Source: Chryseobacterium gleum (GTDB lineage Bacteria > Bacteroidota > Bacteroidia > Flavobacteriales_D > Crocinitomicaceae). From it: 10,381 nt of DNA. The notes under the pieces were generated by a model. That model saw nothing but the letters and a program-made list of their open reading frames with translations, was not told where the DNA came from and searched no databases. The position numbers and the translations under genes were made by a program. The DNA lies in the NCBI GenBank assembly GCA_945877045.1, contig CAMCQW010000049.1:1-10381 (forward strand), in the 5' to 3' direction. Shown here one piece after another: positions 1-8,036 of this stretch. Every line of letters begins with the position of its first letter. Within the stretch, counting starts at the first letter, position 1.

Positions 1-416
1 CCATGCCTTCTCGATTAGACGCTGTAGAGAAACTAAAAAAATTCGAACAAGACGGTTACCAAGAATTAGGTGAAATCCAAAAAGATTTAGAGGCTGCGTA
101 CAAGAAGTACGAGCAAAATAAAAGTACTTGGTCCCCAGTTATTTTGAAGATTGAAGAAGAAAAAATCATGAAAAAACAACAAGGACTTGAAGATAGACAA
201 ACGGCCTTGCAACAGGAAATGCAAATCTATACGCAGGAATTAAACAAACCAATTTTAGAGCGTGTTCAAAAGGCGGTCGAAATTGTTTCGGATAGAAAAA
301 AGATTAATTATGTTCTTGATGAATCCAATACGCTTTATTTTAAAGGAGGCATGGATATTACGGCTGAGGTTCTAATTGAATTATTACGCTTGGATGCCGA
401 GGCAATGAAGAAATAA
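1..416 (+). CDS. OmpH/Skp-family periplasmic chaperone, 5' end missing
   Basis: This is the C-terminal part (about 137 residues) of an OmpH/Skp-like protein. The family consists of periplasmic chaperones that hold unfolded outer-membrane proteins before BAM-dependent insertion. Seen: a long charged, Lys/Glu/Gln-rich coiled-coil stretch through about the first two thirds, then the typical closing segment with INYVLDESN, a short GG turn and DITAEV, which in the family forms the body domain next to the helical arms. The reading frame is open to the window edge. The Met at position 3 is probably internal: the family has an export signal and about 30 further residues before this point, and 'MPSR' resembles the usual internal '(A)MPE/S' stretch. 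Known: Bacteroidota often have bamA-ompH-(ompH)-murI in this order, which fits the murI gene just downstream. The family call is firm; the exact paralogue is not. Confidence 0.88.
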   Translation, partial: MPSRLDAVEKLKKFEQDGYQELGEIQKDLEAAYKKYEQNKSTWSPVILKIEEEKIMKKQQGLEDRQTALQQEMQIYTQELNKPILERVQKAVEIVSDRKKINYVLDESNTLYFKGGMDITAEVLIELLRLDAEAMKK

Positions 417-433
417 TTTATTTCATCAATTTT

Positions 434-462
434 AGAAGGGCAATCGTTGGTTGCCCTTTTTT
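434..462 (+). terminator. Intrinsic terminator/attenuator between ompH-like gene and murI
   Basis: AAGGGCAA (436-443) pairs perfectly with TTGCCCTT (451-458) around a 7-nt loop, and the 3' arm runs into a T-tract ending at 462. It sits 17 nt after the ompH-like stop and only 16 nt before the murI ATG. It could end the ompH transcript, or act as a partial terminator if murI depends on read-through. Confidence 0.85.
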
Positions 463-474
463 AATGTAGTTTTG
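447..474 (+). promoter_or_regulatory. Possible murI promoter, overlapping the terminator
   Basis: TAGTTTTG at 467-474 matches the Bacteroidota -7 consensus TAnnTTTG exactly. A TTG at 447-449, in the terminator loop, lies 17 nt upstream as a possible -33 element, a little closer than the usual spacing of about 19-21. Transcription would start at or near the murI ATG (479), giving a leaderless or nearly leaderless mRNA. The stretch is AT-rich, so a chance match is quite possible. Confidence 0.3.
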
Positions 475-478
475 ATTT

Positions 479-1300
479 ATGAAAAAGATTCCTATTGGCG
501 TATTTGATTCTGGCTATGGTGGTTTAACGATATTAGCTGAGTTATTGAAGAAAATGCCCGATTACGATTATATCTATTTTGGGGATAATGCAAGAGCACC
601 TTATGGAAACAGATCCTTTGATGTAGTTTATGCTTATACGCTTGAAGCCGTTAATTTTTTGTTTAATCAAGGCTGCGAATTAGTAATTATTGCTTGTAAT
701 ACGGCTTCCGCTAAGGCATTGCGGTCCATTCAACAAAATGATTTACCGAATTATGGCACCAATAAACGAGTGCTAGGTGTCATAAGACCATGTACTGAAT
801 ATATTGGTCAGGTAACGAAGTCAAACAGTATTGGCATTCTAGGTACCGAAGGAACGGTTAATTCAAATTCTTACCCAATTGAACTTAAAAAGTTTTTTCC
901 ATCTCTTCATGTCGCACAACATGCTTGTCCAATGTGGGTTCCATTGATCGAAAACAACATGCATAATACGGAAGCAGGAAGGTTGATTGTTAAGTCGGAT
1001 ATTGAAGTATTTTTATCACAAAACCCAACGATTGACACCCTTGTTTTGGCCTGTACTCATTACCCCGTATTATTAGATTACATTCAACTACTTGTTGGTG
1101 AGAAGGTAAAAATCGTTCCTCAAGGTGAAATAGTTGCAGAGAAACTACTTGACTATTTAGCTAGGCATAAAGCCTTAGACGCCAGCCTAACGAAAGGCAG
1201 CAGTGTTGATTTTTATACATCGGAGAACAGTACGTTTTTTGATGAGGCAGCAACGAATTTCATACACCGAAAAATACGTTCCCAACAAATATCTTTTTAA
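479..1300 (+). CDS. murI: Glutamate racemase
   Basis: Cytoplasmic, cofactor-independent racemase that converts L- to D-glutamate, the substrate MurD adds to the peptidoglycan stem peptide. At 273 residues it has normal family length. The diagnostic motifs are present and in order: GVFDSGYGG (residues 7-15, with Asp10 and Ser11), YFGDNARAPYG (33-43), ACNTAS with the first catalytic Cys73 (72-77), and LACTHYPVL with the second catalytic Cys192 followed by Thr-His (190-198). The ATG at 479 is the natural start because DSGxGG falls at the usual distance from the N-terminus. No Shine-Dalgarno site is seen, as is normal for this phylum. It follows the ompH-like gene in the same direction with a terminator hairpin between. 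Its TAA (1298-1300) overlaps the stop of the convergent bestrophin gene. Nothing suggests loss of function. Confidence 0.97.
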   Translation: MKKIPIGVFDSGYGGLTILAELLKKMPDYDYIYFGDNARAPYGNRSFDVVYAYTLEAVNFLFNQGCELVIIACNTASAKALRSIQQNDLPNYGTNKRVLGVIRPCTEYIGQVTKSNSIGILGTEGTVNSNSYPIELKKFFPSLHVAQHACPMWVPLIENNMHNTEAGRLIVKSDIEVFLSQNPTIDTLVLACTHYPVLLDYIQLLVGEKVKIVPQGEIVAEKLLDYLARHKALDASLTKGSSVDFYTSENSTFFDEAATNFIHRKIRSQQISF

Positions 1301-2163
1301 TCAGAAGCGATGTTTTTGATGTCGTTTTCGATTTGTTGACAGATTTGATCAAGTGGCAAATCATTTACATCTGACCCAAAAGGATCTTCAATTTCTTCTG
1401 CCAGCACCTCCATACTTACTAAGGCATAGAAGACAAAAGTGGTGATTAGTACTGCCCAATAATCAAAATGATAAAACACAATCGGTAGCGTAATTACATA
1501 TAAAAAGATAAACTTCTTAATAAAAATACTGTAGGAGTAAGGTATTGGAGTGTTTTTAATGCGTTGACATCCGCCGAGTGATGCAATGAGCCCCACAAAA
1601 TTAACATCCAATTGGATCAAGTCTTGTTGCGATAATTGACCATCTTTTTCTAGTTCTTTCAATTTAATATAAATCATTTTCATCACATGTGTCGGGCTAT
1701 TATCCTTTAATCGATTTTCGTATTGGGCATAATTAAAATTCTTCTTATTCGCTCGTAAATTATTTTTAGCGTTAAAAACATACAAGGTTAATAGACGGGC
1801 TATTTCCTCCCGATCCTCTTTTTTTTCTATTCGCGTTTCAATTTTTAAATACGCACTTCGACAATCATTCACAATCGCTCCCCAAAGCTTTCTCCCTTCC
1901 CACCAACGGTCATAGGCACCATTTGTGCGAAATAATAGCAGTAAAGACATCACAAAACCGATTAAAGAGTAGATGGCAGTTAACTCTCTTGTAAAGCCTT
2001 TTAATGTGTTTTGATATTCTTGTGGCAGTTTATGCAAAGCTAGAATGATTAAAGCGGCAAGAATTGCGATATAAATCAACTGTTTCCAAAGAATCCGAAT
2101 TGTGTCACTTTTATTTAAAGAGAAAATTAATGCCGCCCAACTTTTAGGATTGTAGTATATCAT
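1297..2163 (-). CDS. Bestrophin-family (UPF0187/YneE-like) ion channel
   Basis: 288-residue membrane protein of the bacterial bestrophin family. Characterised members are pentameric inner-membrane channels (Klebsiella KpBest is cation-selective; animal bestrophins conduct chloride). Seen: hydrophobic segments at about residues 28-43 and 62-78; directly after the second, the family signature FRTNGAYDRWWEGRKLWG (78-95) and AIVNDCR; a charged helical region (105-185); further hydrophobic segments at 216-232 and 235-254; and the C-terminal signature EIEDPFGSDVNDLPLD (257-272), which in bestrophins belongs to the acidic Ca2+-clasp region. Length and motif order are those of a complete protein. The ATG at 2163 precedes MIYYNPKSW, a typical N-terminus. 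It converges on murI and shares TTAA with it. Ion selectivity cannot be told from sequence. Confidence 0.93.
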   Translation of the reverse strand: MIYYNPKSWAALIFSLNKSDTIRILWKQLIYIAILAALIILALHKLPQEYQNTLKGFTRELTAIYSLIGFVMSLLLLFRTNGAYDRWWEGRKLWGAIVNDCRSAYLKIETRIEKKEDREEIARLLTLYVFNAKNNLRANKKNFNYAQYENRLKDNSPTHVMKMIYIKLKELEKDGQLSQQDLIQLDVNFVGLIASLGGCQRIKNTPIPYSYSIFIKKFIFLYVITLPIVFYHFDYWAVLITTFVFYALVSMEVLAEEIEDPFGSDVNDLPLDQICQQIENDIKNIASD

Positions 2164-2437
2164 ATTGAATTTATTTTATTCGCGTAAATATAATTAAATA
2201 ATTTTCCTCAAAAAGAAGACGCTATGATAAAGCTTGATTTTACTTATAGAAAATATCAAAAGAAAGAAAACTAGGCACTTTTATAACTAAAAAGCCATTT
2301 AGGTCTTAATTGCACATTCAAAAGTTTCCAAAAACACGCTTTTTTAAAGAAGTCAGCATGAAAAATTGCTTGGCGATCAATTTGTATAATAAGGGACTAC
2401 TATTTTTAGTAATTTCGACTTGAAAACCGGCAATAAA
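2164..2437. other. Intergenic spacer between divergent bestrophin and TDO genes
   Basis: 274 nt, strongly AT-rich, between two divergent starts, so it must hold promoters for both. Candidates are weak. On the minus strand, TATATTTA (plus 2185-2192) is one base from the -7 consensus, with TTTG (plus 2209-2212) 16 nt upstream. On the plus strand, TATTTTTA (2401-2408) has TTTG (2381-2384) 16 nt upstream. Both spacings are shorter than usual, so I do not call either. A 16-codon ATG frame at 2223 has no support as a gene. I see no strong hairpin or repeat. Confidence 0.5.
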
Positions 2438-3388
2438 ATGGAAATTACACCAGAAATAAATAAAAAACTTAAATTATTAAATGAAAAATATGCTGCGTTG
2501 GGGCAAGATTTATCCTCCTATTTGGACGGATTGTTGTATGCCGAAGTAACAACCTATTGGGATTATATTGAAATAGAAACCTTGTTGAGCTTACAAAAAC
2601 CCAAAACAGGTTTCCCCGATGAAATGGTTTTCATCATATACCACCAAATTACTGAGCTCTATTTTAAATTAGCATTGAACGAGTTTGAGCAATTGGGAAA
2701 AAAAACAACGATAGATGCCGCGTTTTTTATTGACCGTGTTAATAGAATAAATCGCTATTTCGAAGCATTAATTAAGAGTTTCGAAATAATGGTTAGTGGA
2801 ATGGAGAGGGATCAGTTTTTAAAGTTCCGCATGTCCTTACTTCCCGCGAGTGGTTTTCAATCAGCGCAATATCGCGAGATTGAGTTTTTCAGCACTGATT
2901 TAATAAATTTAGTAGATAAAAGTAAGCGGGAATCATTAAAAAACGAAAAAGATGTAGCGAAGCTTTTTGAGCATATCTATTGGAAAGAAGGCGCTACCGA
3001 AGAGTTGACCGGTAAAAAAACACTTACCCTAACACAATTTGAGGGGAAGTATAAAGCACGATTTATAGAATTAGCGACCTATTGTACCAACAATAATTTG
3101 TGGCAAGTCTATTCACGATTGACGGAAGAAGAAAAAGCGAAGCCAGAGGCAATCAATGCGCTACGCACGAACGACCTTAATGTAAATGTAGATTGGCCCT
3201 TGGCTCATTATAAATCGGCGGTTCGATACCTCAACAAAGACAAAAACGATGTTGCCGCAACGGGAGGCACGAATTGGCAAAAATACTTACCGCCACGTTT
3301 TCAGAAAAGAATTTTCTACCCTGCTTTGTGGAACCAAGATGAAATTGATAATTGGGGCAGGCAGTGGGTGAATGACTCAATAAAGTGA
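2438..3388 (+). CDS. Tryptophan 2,3-dioxygenase family protein
   Basis: Predicted heme enzyme opening the indole ring of L-Trp to N-formylkynurenine, the first step of the kynurenine pathway; 316 residues from the ATG at 2438. Motifs in order (numbered from that ATG): YWDYIEIETLLSLQ (40-53), PDEMVFIIYHQITELYFK (60-77) with the distal heme-pocket His69, SLLPASGFQSAQYREIE (133-149) with Arg146 at the place of the substrate-carboxylate Arg, WPLAHYKSAVRYL (253-265) with His257 as likely axial heme ligand, and ATGGTNWQKYL (274-284) with Thr275 matching the substrate-ammonium Thr of the GTGGSSG motif. The loop between the axial His and TGG is a few residues longer than in classic TDOs, and GTGGSSG has become ATGGTNW, so substrate preference could differ. 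A TTG at 2420 would add six residues, but the ATG after an A-rich stretch is preferred. No other kynurenine-pathway gene is in the window. Its TGA directly abuts the stop of the convergent lipoprotein gene. Confidence 0.9.
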   Translation: MEITPEINKKLKLLNEKYAALGQDLSSYLDGLLYAEVTTYWDYIEIETLLSLQKPKTGFPDEMVFIIYHQITELYFKLALNEFEQLGKKTTIDAAFFIDRVNRINRYFEALIKSFEIMVSGMERDQFLKFRMSLLPASGFQSAQYREIEFFSTDLINLVDKSKRESLKNEKDVAKLFEHIYWKEGATEELTGKKTLTLTQFEGKYKARFIELATYCTNNNLWQVYSRLTEEEKAKPEAINALRTNDLNVNVDWPLAHYKSAVRYLNKDKNDVAATGGTNWQKYLPPRFQKRIFYPALWNQDEIDNWGRQWVNDSIK

Positions 3389-5095
3389 TTACTTCAATTC
3401 TTTAATGTAAACACTCGAAAAATCAACTAGTCCCAATGGACTTAATTTAAAATTTCGGACTCTTAAATTAATTATGGCGACAAAATCGTCAATTAATATC
3501 GGCAATATTATGGCCTCGCTTTTTATTATGGAATCGCATTTATTGAAAAGTAAATTTCTTTTTTCATTGTTCTTTTCAATGGTTGCTAGATAATAATATT
3601 GGTTATATTCTTCGGAGGAGAGCATTGGGAAAAGATTTAGTAGTAATGGCGAAGCTTTATCTTTGACATAAAAAAGACTGAAATATCCTTCGGGGTCTGG
3701 GTAATCTGCCACCCACCCAACATTCCAAGCATCTACTTCATTATTTGCAATGGCTTTCTCTCGGTCAGAAAATGAACCTGAAATAATTTCCGTGTTAATT
3801 CCTAAATGAATTTTTAACTCTTCGGCAATATAGGAACACCATTTATAGACATTACTTTCTTTCTTTCCTGCAACGAATAATTTCATTGTGCCAAAAGCGG
3901 GGTCATCATAGATACCCGATGAAGCCAAAAGTTTCTTTGCCTCTGAAACATTATATTCTCTATCACGAATGTTTTGGTTATTATAATAGTTGGATTGAGG
4001 AGCAAATCCTTTTTGTGCAGGAGCACCATCTCCGTTTAGCACACGATTACACAACTCAACGCGGTTGATAATGTAGTCAAATGCTCTCCTGAGTTTGGGG
4101 TTGGTAAACGGGCCTTTCTTGAGGTTAAATGCGATGCTGGAAACTCGAGTGCCAGGAGCGACCAATACACGATGCGTAATTGTGCCGCCATTTTGTGCGT
4201 CTTGAATAGTTCCTAAAAGATCACTTAATGATTCTGAAGGAACTTCAAAAACAACATCTATCTTTCTTTGTCTGAAGTGTTTGAATTCTATCTTTTTGTT
4301 TTTCCCACGCTTAACGATAATGGCATTTAAATACGGCAATTGGTTACCATAAACATCCTTTTTCCAATAGTTGGGATTAAATTTAAGAAGTAAATTTTCA
4401 GCGGTTCTTTCCCCAAAAATAAAAGGTCCGCTGCCAATTGGGTGCTTCACAATATCCTTTCCGTAAAATGAATAGGCGACTTTTGAAAAGATACCATAAA
4501 TACTGCTGGTTAGTAGTTTCTGAAAATTGACATAAGGTTCCTTTAATGTTATTTCTATACAATAATCATTTATCACCTTTATTCCTGAAACACCTTTTTC
4601 CTCTTTATTCTTGTTCGAACGATAGTATTCTTCTCCACCCACAATTTTTTCGCAAAGTATTTGACCGCTATTATTAAGGGGATCGTTAGAACAAGCAAAA
4701 TCTAAGGAAAATTTCACGTCAAATGCGGTCAATTTATTTGCTTGTGATTGAAAACAAGGGTCCTCATGAAAAAAGACATCATCTCGGAGAAATAGCGTAA
4801 GTTTTTTATTATCCTTACTGGTCCTTACTTTATTTACAAGGTTGCTTGCTACCTTACTGCTAGTAGGGTCTAATTTTAATAGGGTTTCGAATACCTGTGA
4901 ACTAACACGATGGCTATAAATATCGGTCGAGAACAAGGGGAATAGATCCCCGATAACATCTTGCGTAAAAAAAGAAAGCGTATCGCCATAACGTACATTT
5001 CCTTTACCAATTTTTTCACGCGGGTTTTTATTAGCACACCCGTTGAACAATACGAATATTATGGCTAAAGAAATAAAATAGAAAAACCTATTCAT
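3389..5095 (-). CDS. Peptide-type ABC transporter solute-binding lipoprotein (SBP_bac_5)
   Basis: 568 residues, family 5 extracellular solute-binding protein (DppA/OppA/NikA type), usually capturing oligopeptides or metal chelates for an ABC importer. Seen: a short signal peptide with a hydrophobic core (4-17) and a lipobox-like FNGC with Cys20 as probable lipidation site; the domain start with VFETLLKLDP (68-77) and KLTLFLRDDVFFHED (98-112); KLTAFDVKFSLDF (121-133); the strongly conserved HPIGSGPFIF (218-227) and LKFNPNYWKKDVYG (237-250); IAFNLKKGPFTNPKLRRAFDYIINR (321-345, two adjacent blocks); SEAKKLLASSG (384-394); and WVADYPDPEGYFSLF (461-475). All blocks are present, so the protein looks complete. 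Its ATG lies inside the 3' end of the upstream secreted-protein gene (8-bp overlap), suggesting one mRNA and translational coupling. No permease or ATPase gene is nearby, so it is an orphan here. The ligand is unknown. Confidence 0.92.
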   Translation of the reverse strand: MNRFFYFISLAIIFVLFNGCANKNPREKIGKGNVRYGDTLSFFTQDVIGDLFPLFSTDIYSHRVSSQVFETLLKLDPTSSKVASNLVNKVRTSKDNKKLTLFLRDDVFFHEDPCFQSQANKLTAFDVKFSLDFACSNDPLNNSGQILCEKIVGGEEYYRSNKNKEEKGVSGIKVINDYCIEITLKEPYVNFQKLLTSSIYGIFSKVAYSFYGKDIVKHPIGSGPFIFGERTAENLLLKFNPNYWKKDVYGNQLPYLNAIIVKRGKNKKIEFKHFRQRKIDVVFEVPSESLSDLLGTIQDAQNGGTITHRVLVAPGTRVSSIAFNLKKGPFTNPKLRRAFDYIINRVELCNRVLNGDGAPAQKGFAPQSNYYNNQNIRDREYNVSEAKKLLASSGIYDDPAFGTMKLFVAGKKESNVYKWCSYIAEELKIHLGINTEIISGSFSDREKAIANNEVDAWNVGWVADYPDPEGYFSLFYVKDKASPLLLNLFPMLSSEEYNQYYYLATIEKNNEKRNLLFNKCDSIIKSEAIILPILIDDFVAIINLRVRNFKLSPLGLVDFSSVYIKELK

Positions 5096-7919
5096 TCAAA
5101 ACAATTAAGCGTATAACGGATGAATCTCCATGAATACCGATGTGTACAGAATAAACACCGTTTGCTAGTTGGGATGTATTGATTTGTGATTTATTTTTCT
5201 CCTTAAGGATTAATGCGCCCGATTGATCATAAATTGAAACGCTCTCCACTTCATATGGAAAGTTTATTTGGTCTTTTGATGGATTCGGATACACGAAAAG
5301 TTGGTCGGTAGTTAAGGAATTGAGATCCGCAACACCAACAAATACAGAGTCGGTTGTTGTGCAGCCATTAGAATCTATAATATTGGCAATGTACCACCCT
5401 TGTGTTAAATAAACAATTGGTGTCCCGACTGCTTGATTGTTCCACTCAATAATGTAAGGCGCCGTCCCACCAGATACAACTGCGCTAGCGCTTCCATCAA
5501 TTGCGTTTGCGGCGCTTTCAGGAGTAGAACTTAAACTCAAGATCAATTGTTGTGGTTGCGAAATAGTAATATTTTGTATTACGGAGGTACATCCTAAGGT
5601 ATCACTCACCGACACGATATATTGCCCTGCCGCTAATTGAGCGAAATTAGCAGATGAAGAAGGAATCGTGTTGAAAAAATAGGTGTAATAGCCATTTCCA
5701 CCGTTTGGGAGAATCTCTAATGAACCGGACGAATTCCCATAACAATCCACATTTTGCGTAACAACTTGAGCGGTGAGGATTGCCGGCTCTAATATTGTAA
5801 AGATGGCAGTGTCGGTACAAGGTCGAGCATCTGTTATGATAACTTGGTAATTTCCAGCTGCTACACTATTAATTGAATTGCTATTCGCCCCTGTTGACCA
5901 AGTATATAAAACGGAGGGAGGAGCGCTTGACAAAACAGTGATGCTACCATCAACGAATCCTGCGCAACTTACATTAACTATTAATGTCGAATCATAAAGA
6001 GGGGCACTTAAAGGCACGTATACCGAATCTAAAACAACACAACCATTTGGATGGGTGATGAATACAGAATTCCATCCTTCCGCTAAGGTGCTGTTGGGCT
6101 TGGTTGTTATGCCATTTTCCCATAGAAAAGTACAGGTGCTAAACATACAAGGACATCCTGAAGAATTTAAGGTCGCCATTCCATTCAGTCCCCCCGGACA
6201 AGTAGGTGCGGCAATACCTCCAAATGAAATAATAAACGGATCAGAAACCATGGCCGTGTACACTTCATAACAACCTAGGGCGTCTGTGATTTGAATAGTG
6301 TATGAACCTGCTCCAACATTGTTTAATTGTGCCGTTGTTGGGCCATTCGTCCAAACATACGTGTAGGGGCCATTTCCAGCAACTACAGTTGGAGTTATGG
6401 ATCCGTCAGCAAGACCATTGCAAGAAGGCTGTACAACGGCAACGGATGAAATTACGCTGCCTGGCCCACAAAGTATAGGGTCATAAGTATAAACACCATC
6501 ATTTAGACTACCTAAATAACTCCCCCACGCAATTCCAGCATTTGGTGTGATCGAACTAGTTTCGTATCTTTTTGTGTAGACTCCTTTCCATCCAACTGGA
6601 TTGATACTGTCTCGCTTAACTAAGTATACAATATCCAATAAATTATCATTGTCTAAATCGGTAATTAATGGGGTAGAACCTATATTTACGCCTGTCTGTG
6701 TTGCACTAATTTGTTGAATGGTATTGTTTTGAAAATCTATTTGCTGAATTCTGTTTTTATAATGGCCATTCTCAAAATAATTAAGAGAAATAATAGCTTC
6801 GTCTCGCCCATCATTGTTTAAATCAACCGCGTTGGCAGAGGCATAATGCATCGACCCTAAACTATCTTTAAATATTTCTAATCCACTCTGTCCATCGAGC
6901 ATTACCTGGTAATAATCAGTATAGGACGGTGCTACACCCTTAAAAAGAACCAAAAACACATCTGGTGAAATATTGCCTGTAAAATTTCCTAAAACAGGTT
7001 CTGCACTACTTTGAGTGCCAGGTAAATCATAGGTCCATGTGGTGGAAAAATTAGCGCCTTTAATTTTAGTTACCTTGCCAGAAAAAGATTGTATGACAAT
7101 GTCATATTGATTAGCCAATGTTTTATACATGGCGGCTGGCGCTATAAATCCTTTTTGTGGATCTGTTGCTAATGCGATAGAAGGCGCCAGTGAATTCAGT
7201 AATAAACTGGCTAAAGGGCAGGCCCAAAACGAACCGCCTAAGGTTTCCCCGCCTGTACCATATAACACCCACTTAACGCCGTCGTTTTGTATGTCAGCAA
7301 CAATCGCTGAACAATATGTTTCTGCACTATCAGGCACAACGGCTTTTGATATTAATTGGCCATTCATTGAGTTAATTACCATTAAATGACCAGGAGGTCT
7401 GTTGGTTTCCCATTCAGGAGCAGTGTGATCCCCACCATTTGCGACTAATAAATCCGGCTTGTTATCACCGGTTACATCATCTATAAATTGAGGGTTATAA
7501 AAATTATATAAGCCACTGTCCCCTGGATTTACATTGTAAGGAAAGTAATCCCATAACAAGGCGCCTGTTGCTCCATTAATCGCTAGCAGTTGTGCTTGCC
7601 GTCCCGAAATAAAAACATCGCGAATCCCATCATTTGTAATGTCCATAAAAATAGCGCTGCCAAAAACTTCATTTCTAGAAGGTCTTTTCCAAAGCAAACT
7701 TCCATTCGCTCCATTAATAGCCATGATACCATTGTTACTGGCAACACCATCAGTTCCACCACCATAAACAATGTCTTTTATCCCATCTTGATTTAAGTCA
7801 AAGGCCCTGGGGGAAGAAAGCGTAGGAATAGAATCAATAAATGATGACCAGTTAGTCCCTTGAGAATAAGTTCCAAAAATCGATAATAAAAAGGTAAATC
7901 CAAGTAAAAATAATTTCAT
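5088..7919 (-). CDS. T9SS-secreted FG-GAP/PQQ-like propeller and SprB-repeat protein
   Basis: 943 residues, very likely exported by Sec, moved across the outer membrane by T9SS, and surface-attached or released. Parts in order: signal peptide (about 1-20, ending TYSQ); a beta-propeller-like half (about 25-480) with Ca2+-binding FG-GAP/VCBS motifs such as DLNQDGIKD (41-49), DITNDGIRD (93-101), DDVTGDNKPD (147-156), DIQNDG (209-214), DLNNDGRDE (about 366) and DLDNDNLLD (about 421), interleaved with PQQ-blade-like 'INGATGALLWDY' strands; five SprB-type repeats about 73-77 residues apart (conserved Cys near 496, 574, 650 and 725, the fifth near 798 lacking it), each with [C]xGxxDGS, YxxxW or similar, AGxYxxxITD and GC; and a type A sorting domain (about 873-943) starting LFVYPNPS (Tyr877) and ending in VIRLIVLNE. 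The ATG at 7919 is preferred over an upstream TTG (7937), because the signal peptide begins at MKLF. Partner and ligand are unknown; adhesion or binding of surface polymers is an inference. Confidence 0.93.
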   Translation of the reverse strand: MKLFLLGFTFLLSIFGTYSQGTNWSSFIDSIPTLSSPRAFDLNQDGIKDIVYGGGTDGVASNNGIMAINGANGSLLWKRPSRNEVFGSAIFMDITNDGIRDVFISGRQAQLLAINGATGALLWDYFPYNVNPGDSGLYNFYNPQFIDDVTGDNKPDLLVANGGDHTAPEWETNRPPGHLMVINSMNGQLISKAVVPDSAETYCSAIVADIQNDGVKWVLYGTGGETLGGSFWACPLASLLLNSLAPSIALATDPQKGFIAPAAMYKTLANQYDIVIQSFSGKVTKIKGANFSTTWTYDLPGTQSSAEPVLGNFTGNISPDVFLVLFKGVAPSYTDYYQVMLDGQSGLEIFKDSLGSMHYASANAVDLNNDGRDEAIISLNYFENGHYKNRIQQIDFQNNTIQQISATQTGVNIGSTPLITDLDNDNLLDIVYLVKRDSINPVGWKGVYTKRYETSSITPNAGIAWGSYLGSLNDGVYTYDPILCGPGSVISSVAVVQPSCNGLADGSITPTVVAGNGPYTYVWTNGPTTAQLNNVGAGSYTIQITDALGCYEVYTAMVSDPFIISFGGIAAPTCPGGLNGMATLNSSGCPCMFSTCTFLWENGITTKPNSTLAEGWNSVFITHPNGCVVLDSVYVPLSAPLYDSTLIVNVSCAGFVDGSITVLSSAPPSVLYTWSTGANSNSINSVAAGNYQVIITDARPCTDTAIFTILEPAILTAQVVTQNVDCYGNSSGSLEILPNGGNGYYTYFFNTIPSSSANFAQLAAGQYIVSVSDTLGCTSVIQNITISQPQQLILSLSSTPESAANAIDGSASAVVSGGTAPYIIEWNNQAVGTPIVYLTQGWYIANIIDSNGCTTTDSVFVGVADLNSLTTDQLFVYPNPSKDQINFPYEVESVSIYDQSGALILKEKNKSQINTSQLANGVYSVHIGIHGDSSVIRLIVLNE

Positions 7920-7937
7920 AGCAAGGTGATTTGGCAA

Positions 7938-7968
7938 TAAAGTTAAGGCAATTAAATTTTTTAAGCAA
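7938..7968 (-). promoter_or_regulatory. Candidate promoter of the secreted-protein/lipoprotein pair
   Basis: On the minus strand TAACTTTA (plus 7938-7945) matches TAnnTTTG in all but the last position, and TTG (plus 7966-7968) lies 20 nt upstream. That is the same spacing as in the better tRNA promoter on the other strand. The start codon is 19 nt after the -7 box. Plausible but from motifs only. Confidence 0.4.
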
Positions 7969-7993
7969 GATTTATATTGCTTAATCGCCCGCC

Positions 7994-8024
7994 TTGTAAT
8001 ATTCGTTCGTTCGCACTACATTTG
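7994..8024 (+). promoter_or_regulatory. Promoter of tRNA-Arg
   Basis: TACATTTG (8017-8024) is a perfect Bacteroidota -7 box (TAnnTTTG). TTG (7994-7996) lies 20 nt upstream as the -33 element. Expected initiation is about 6-8 nt after the box, just before the mature tRNA 5' end at 8037. It is divergent from, and close to, the candidate promoter on the other strand. Confidence 0.65.
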
Positions 8025-8036
8025 CAATCTCAAATC

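Noticed and set aside
3..5. ATG at position 3 as the true start of the ompH-like gene
   Set aside because: The family needs a signal peptide and further N-terminal residues; the frame continues to the window edge.
2223..2273. Tiny ATG frame of 16 codons in the bestrophin-TDO spacer
   Set aside because: Too short, A/T-driven composition, and no supporting signal.
2420..2437. TTG start for the TDO gene
   Set aside because: The in-frame ATG at 2438 follows an A-rich stretch and gives a normal family N-terminus; nothing supports the six extra residues.
7920..7937. TTG start for the secreted protein
   Set aside because: It would put six polar residues before the signal peptide; the ATG at 7919 begins a standard one.
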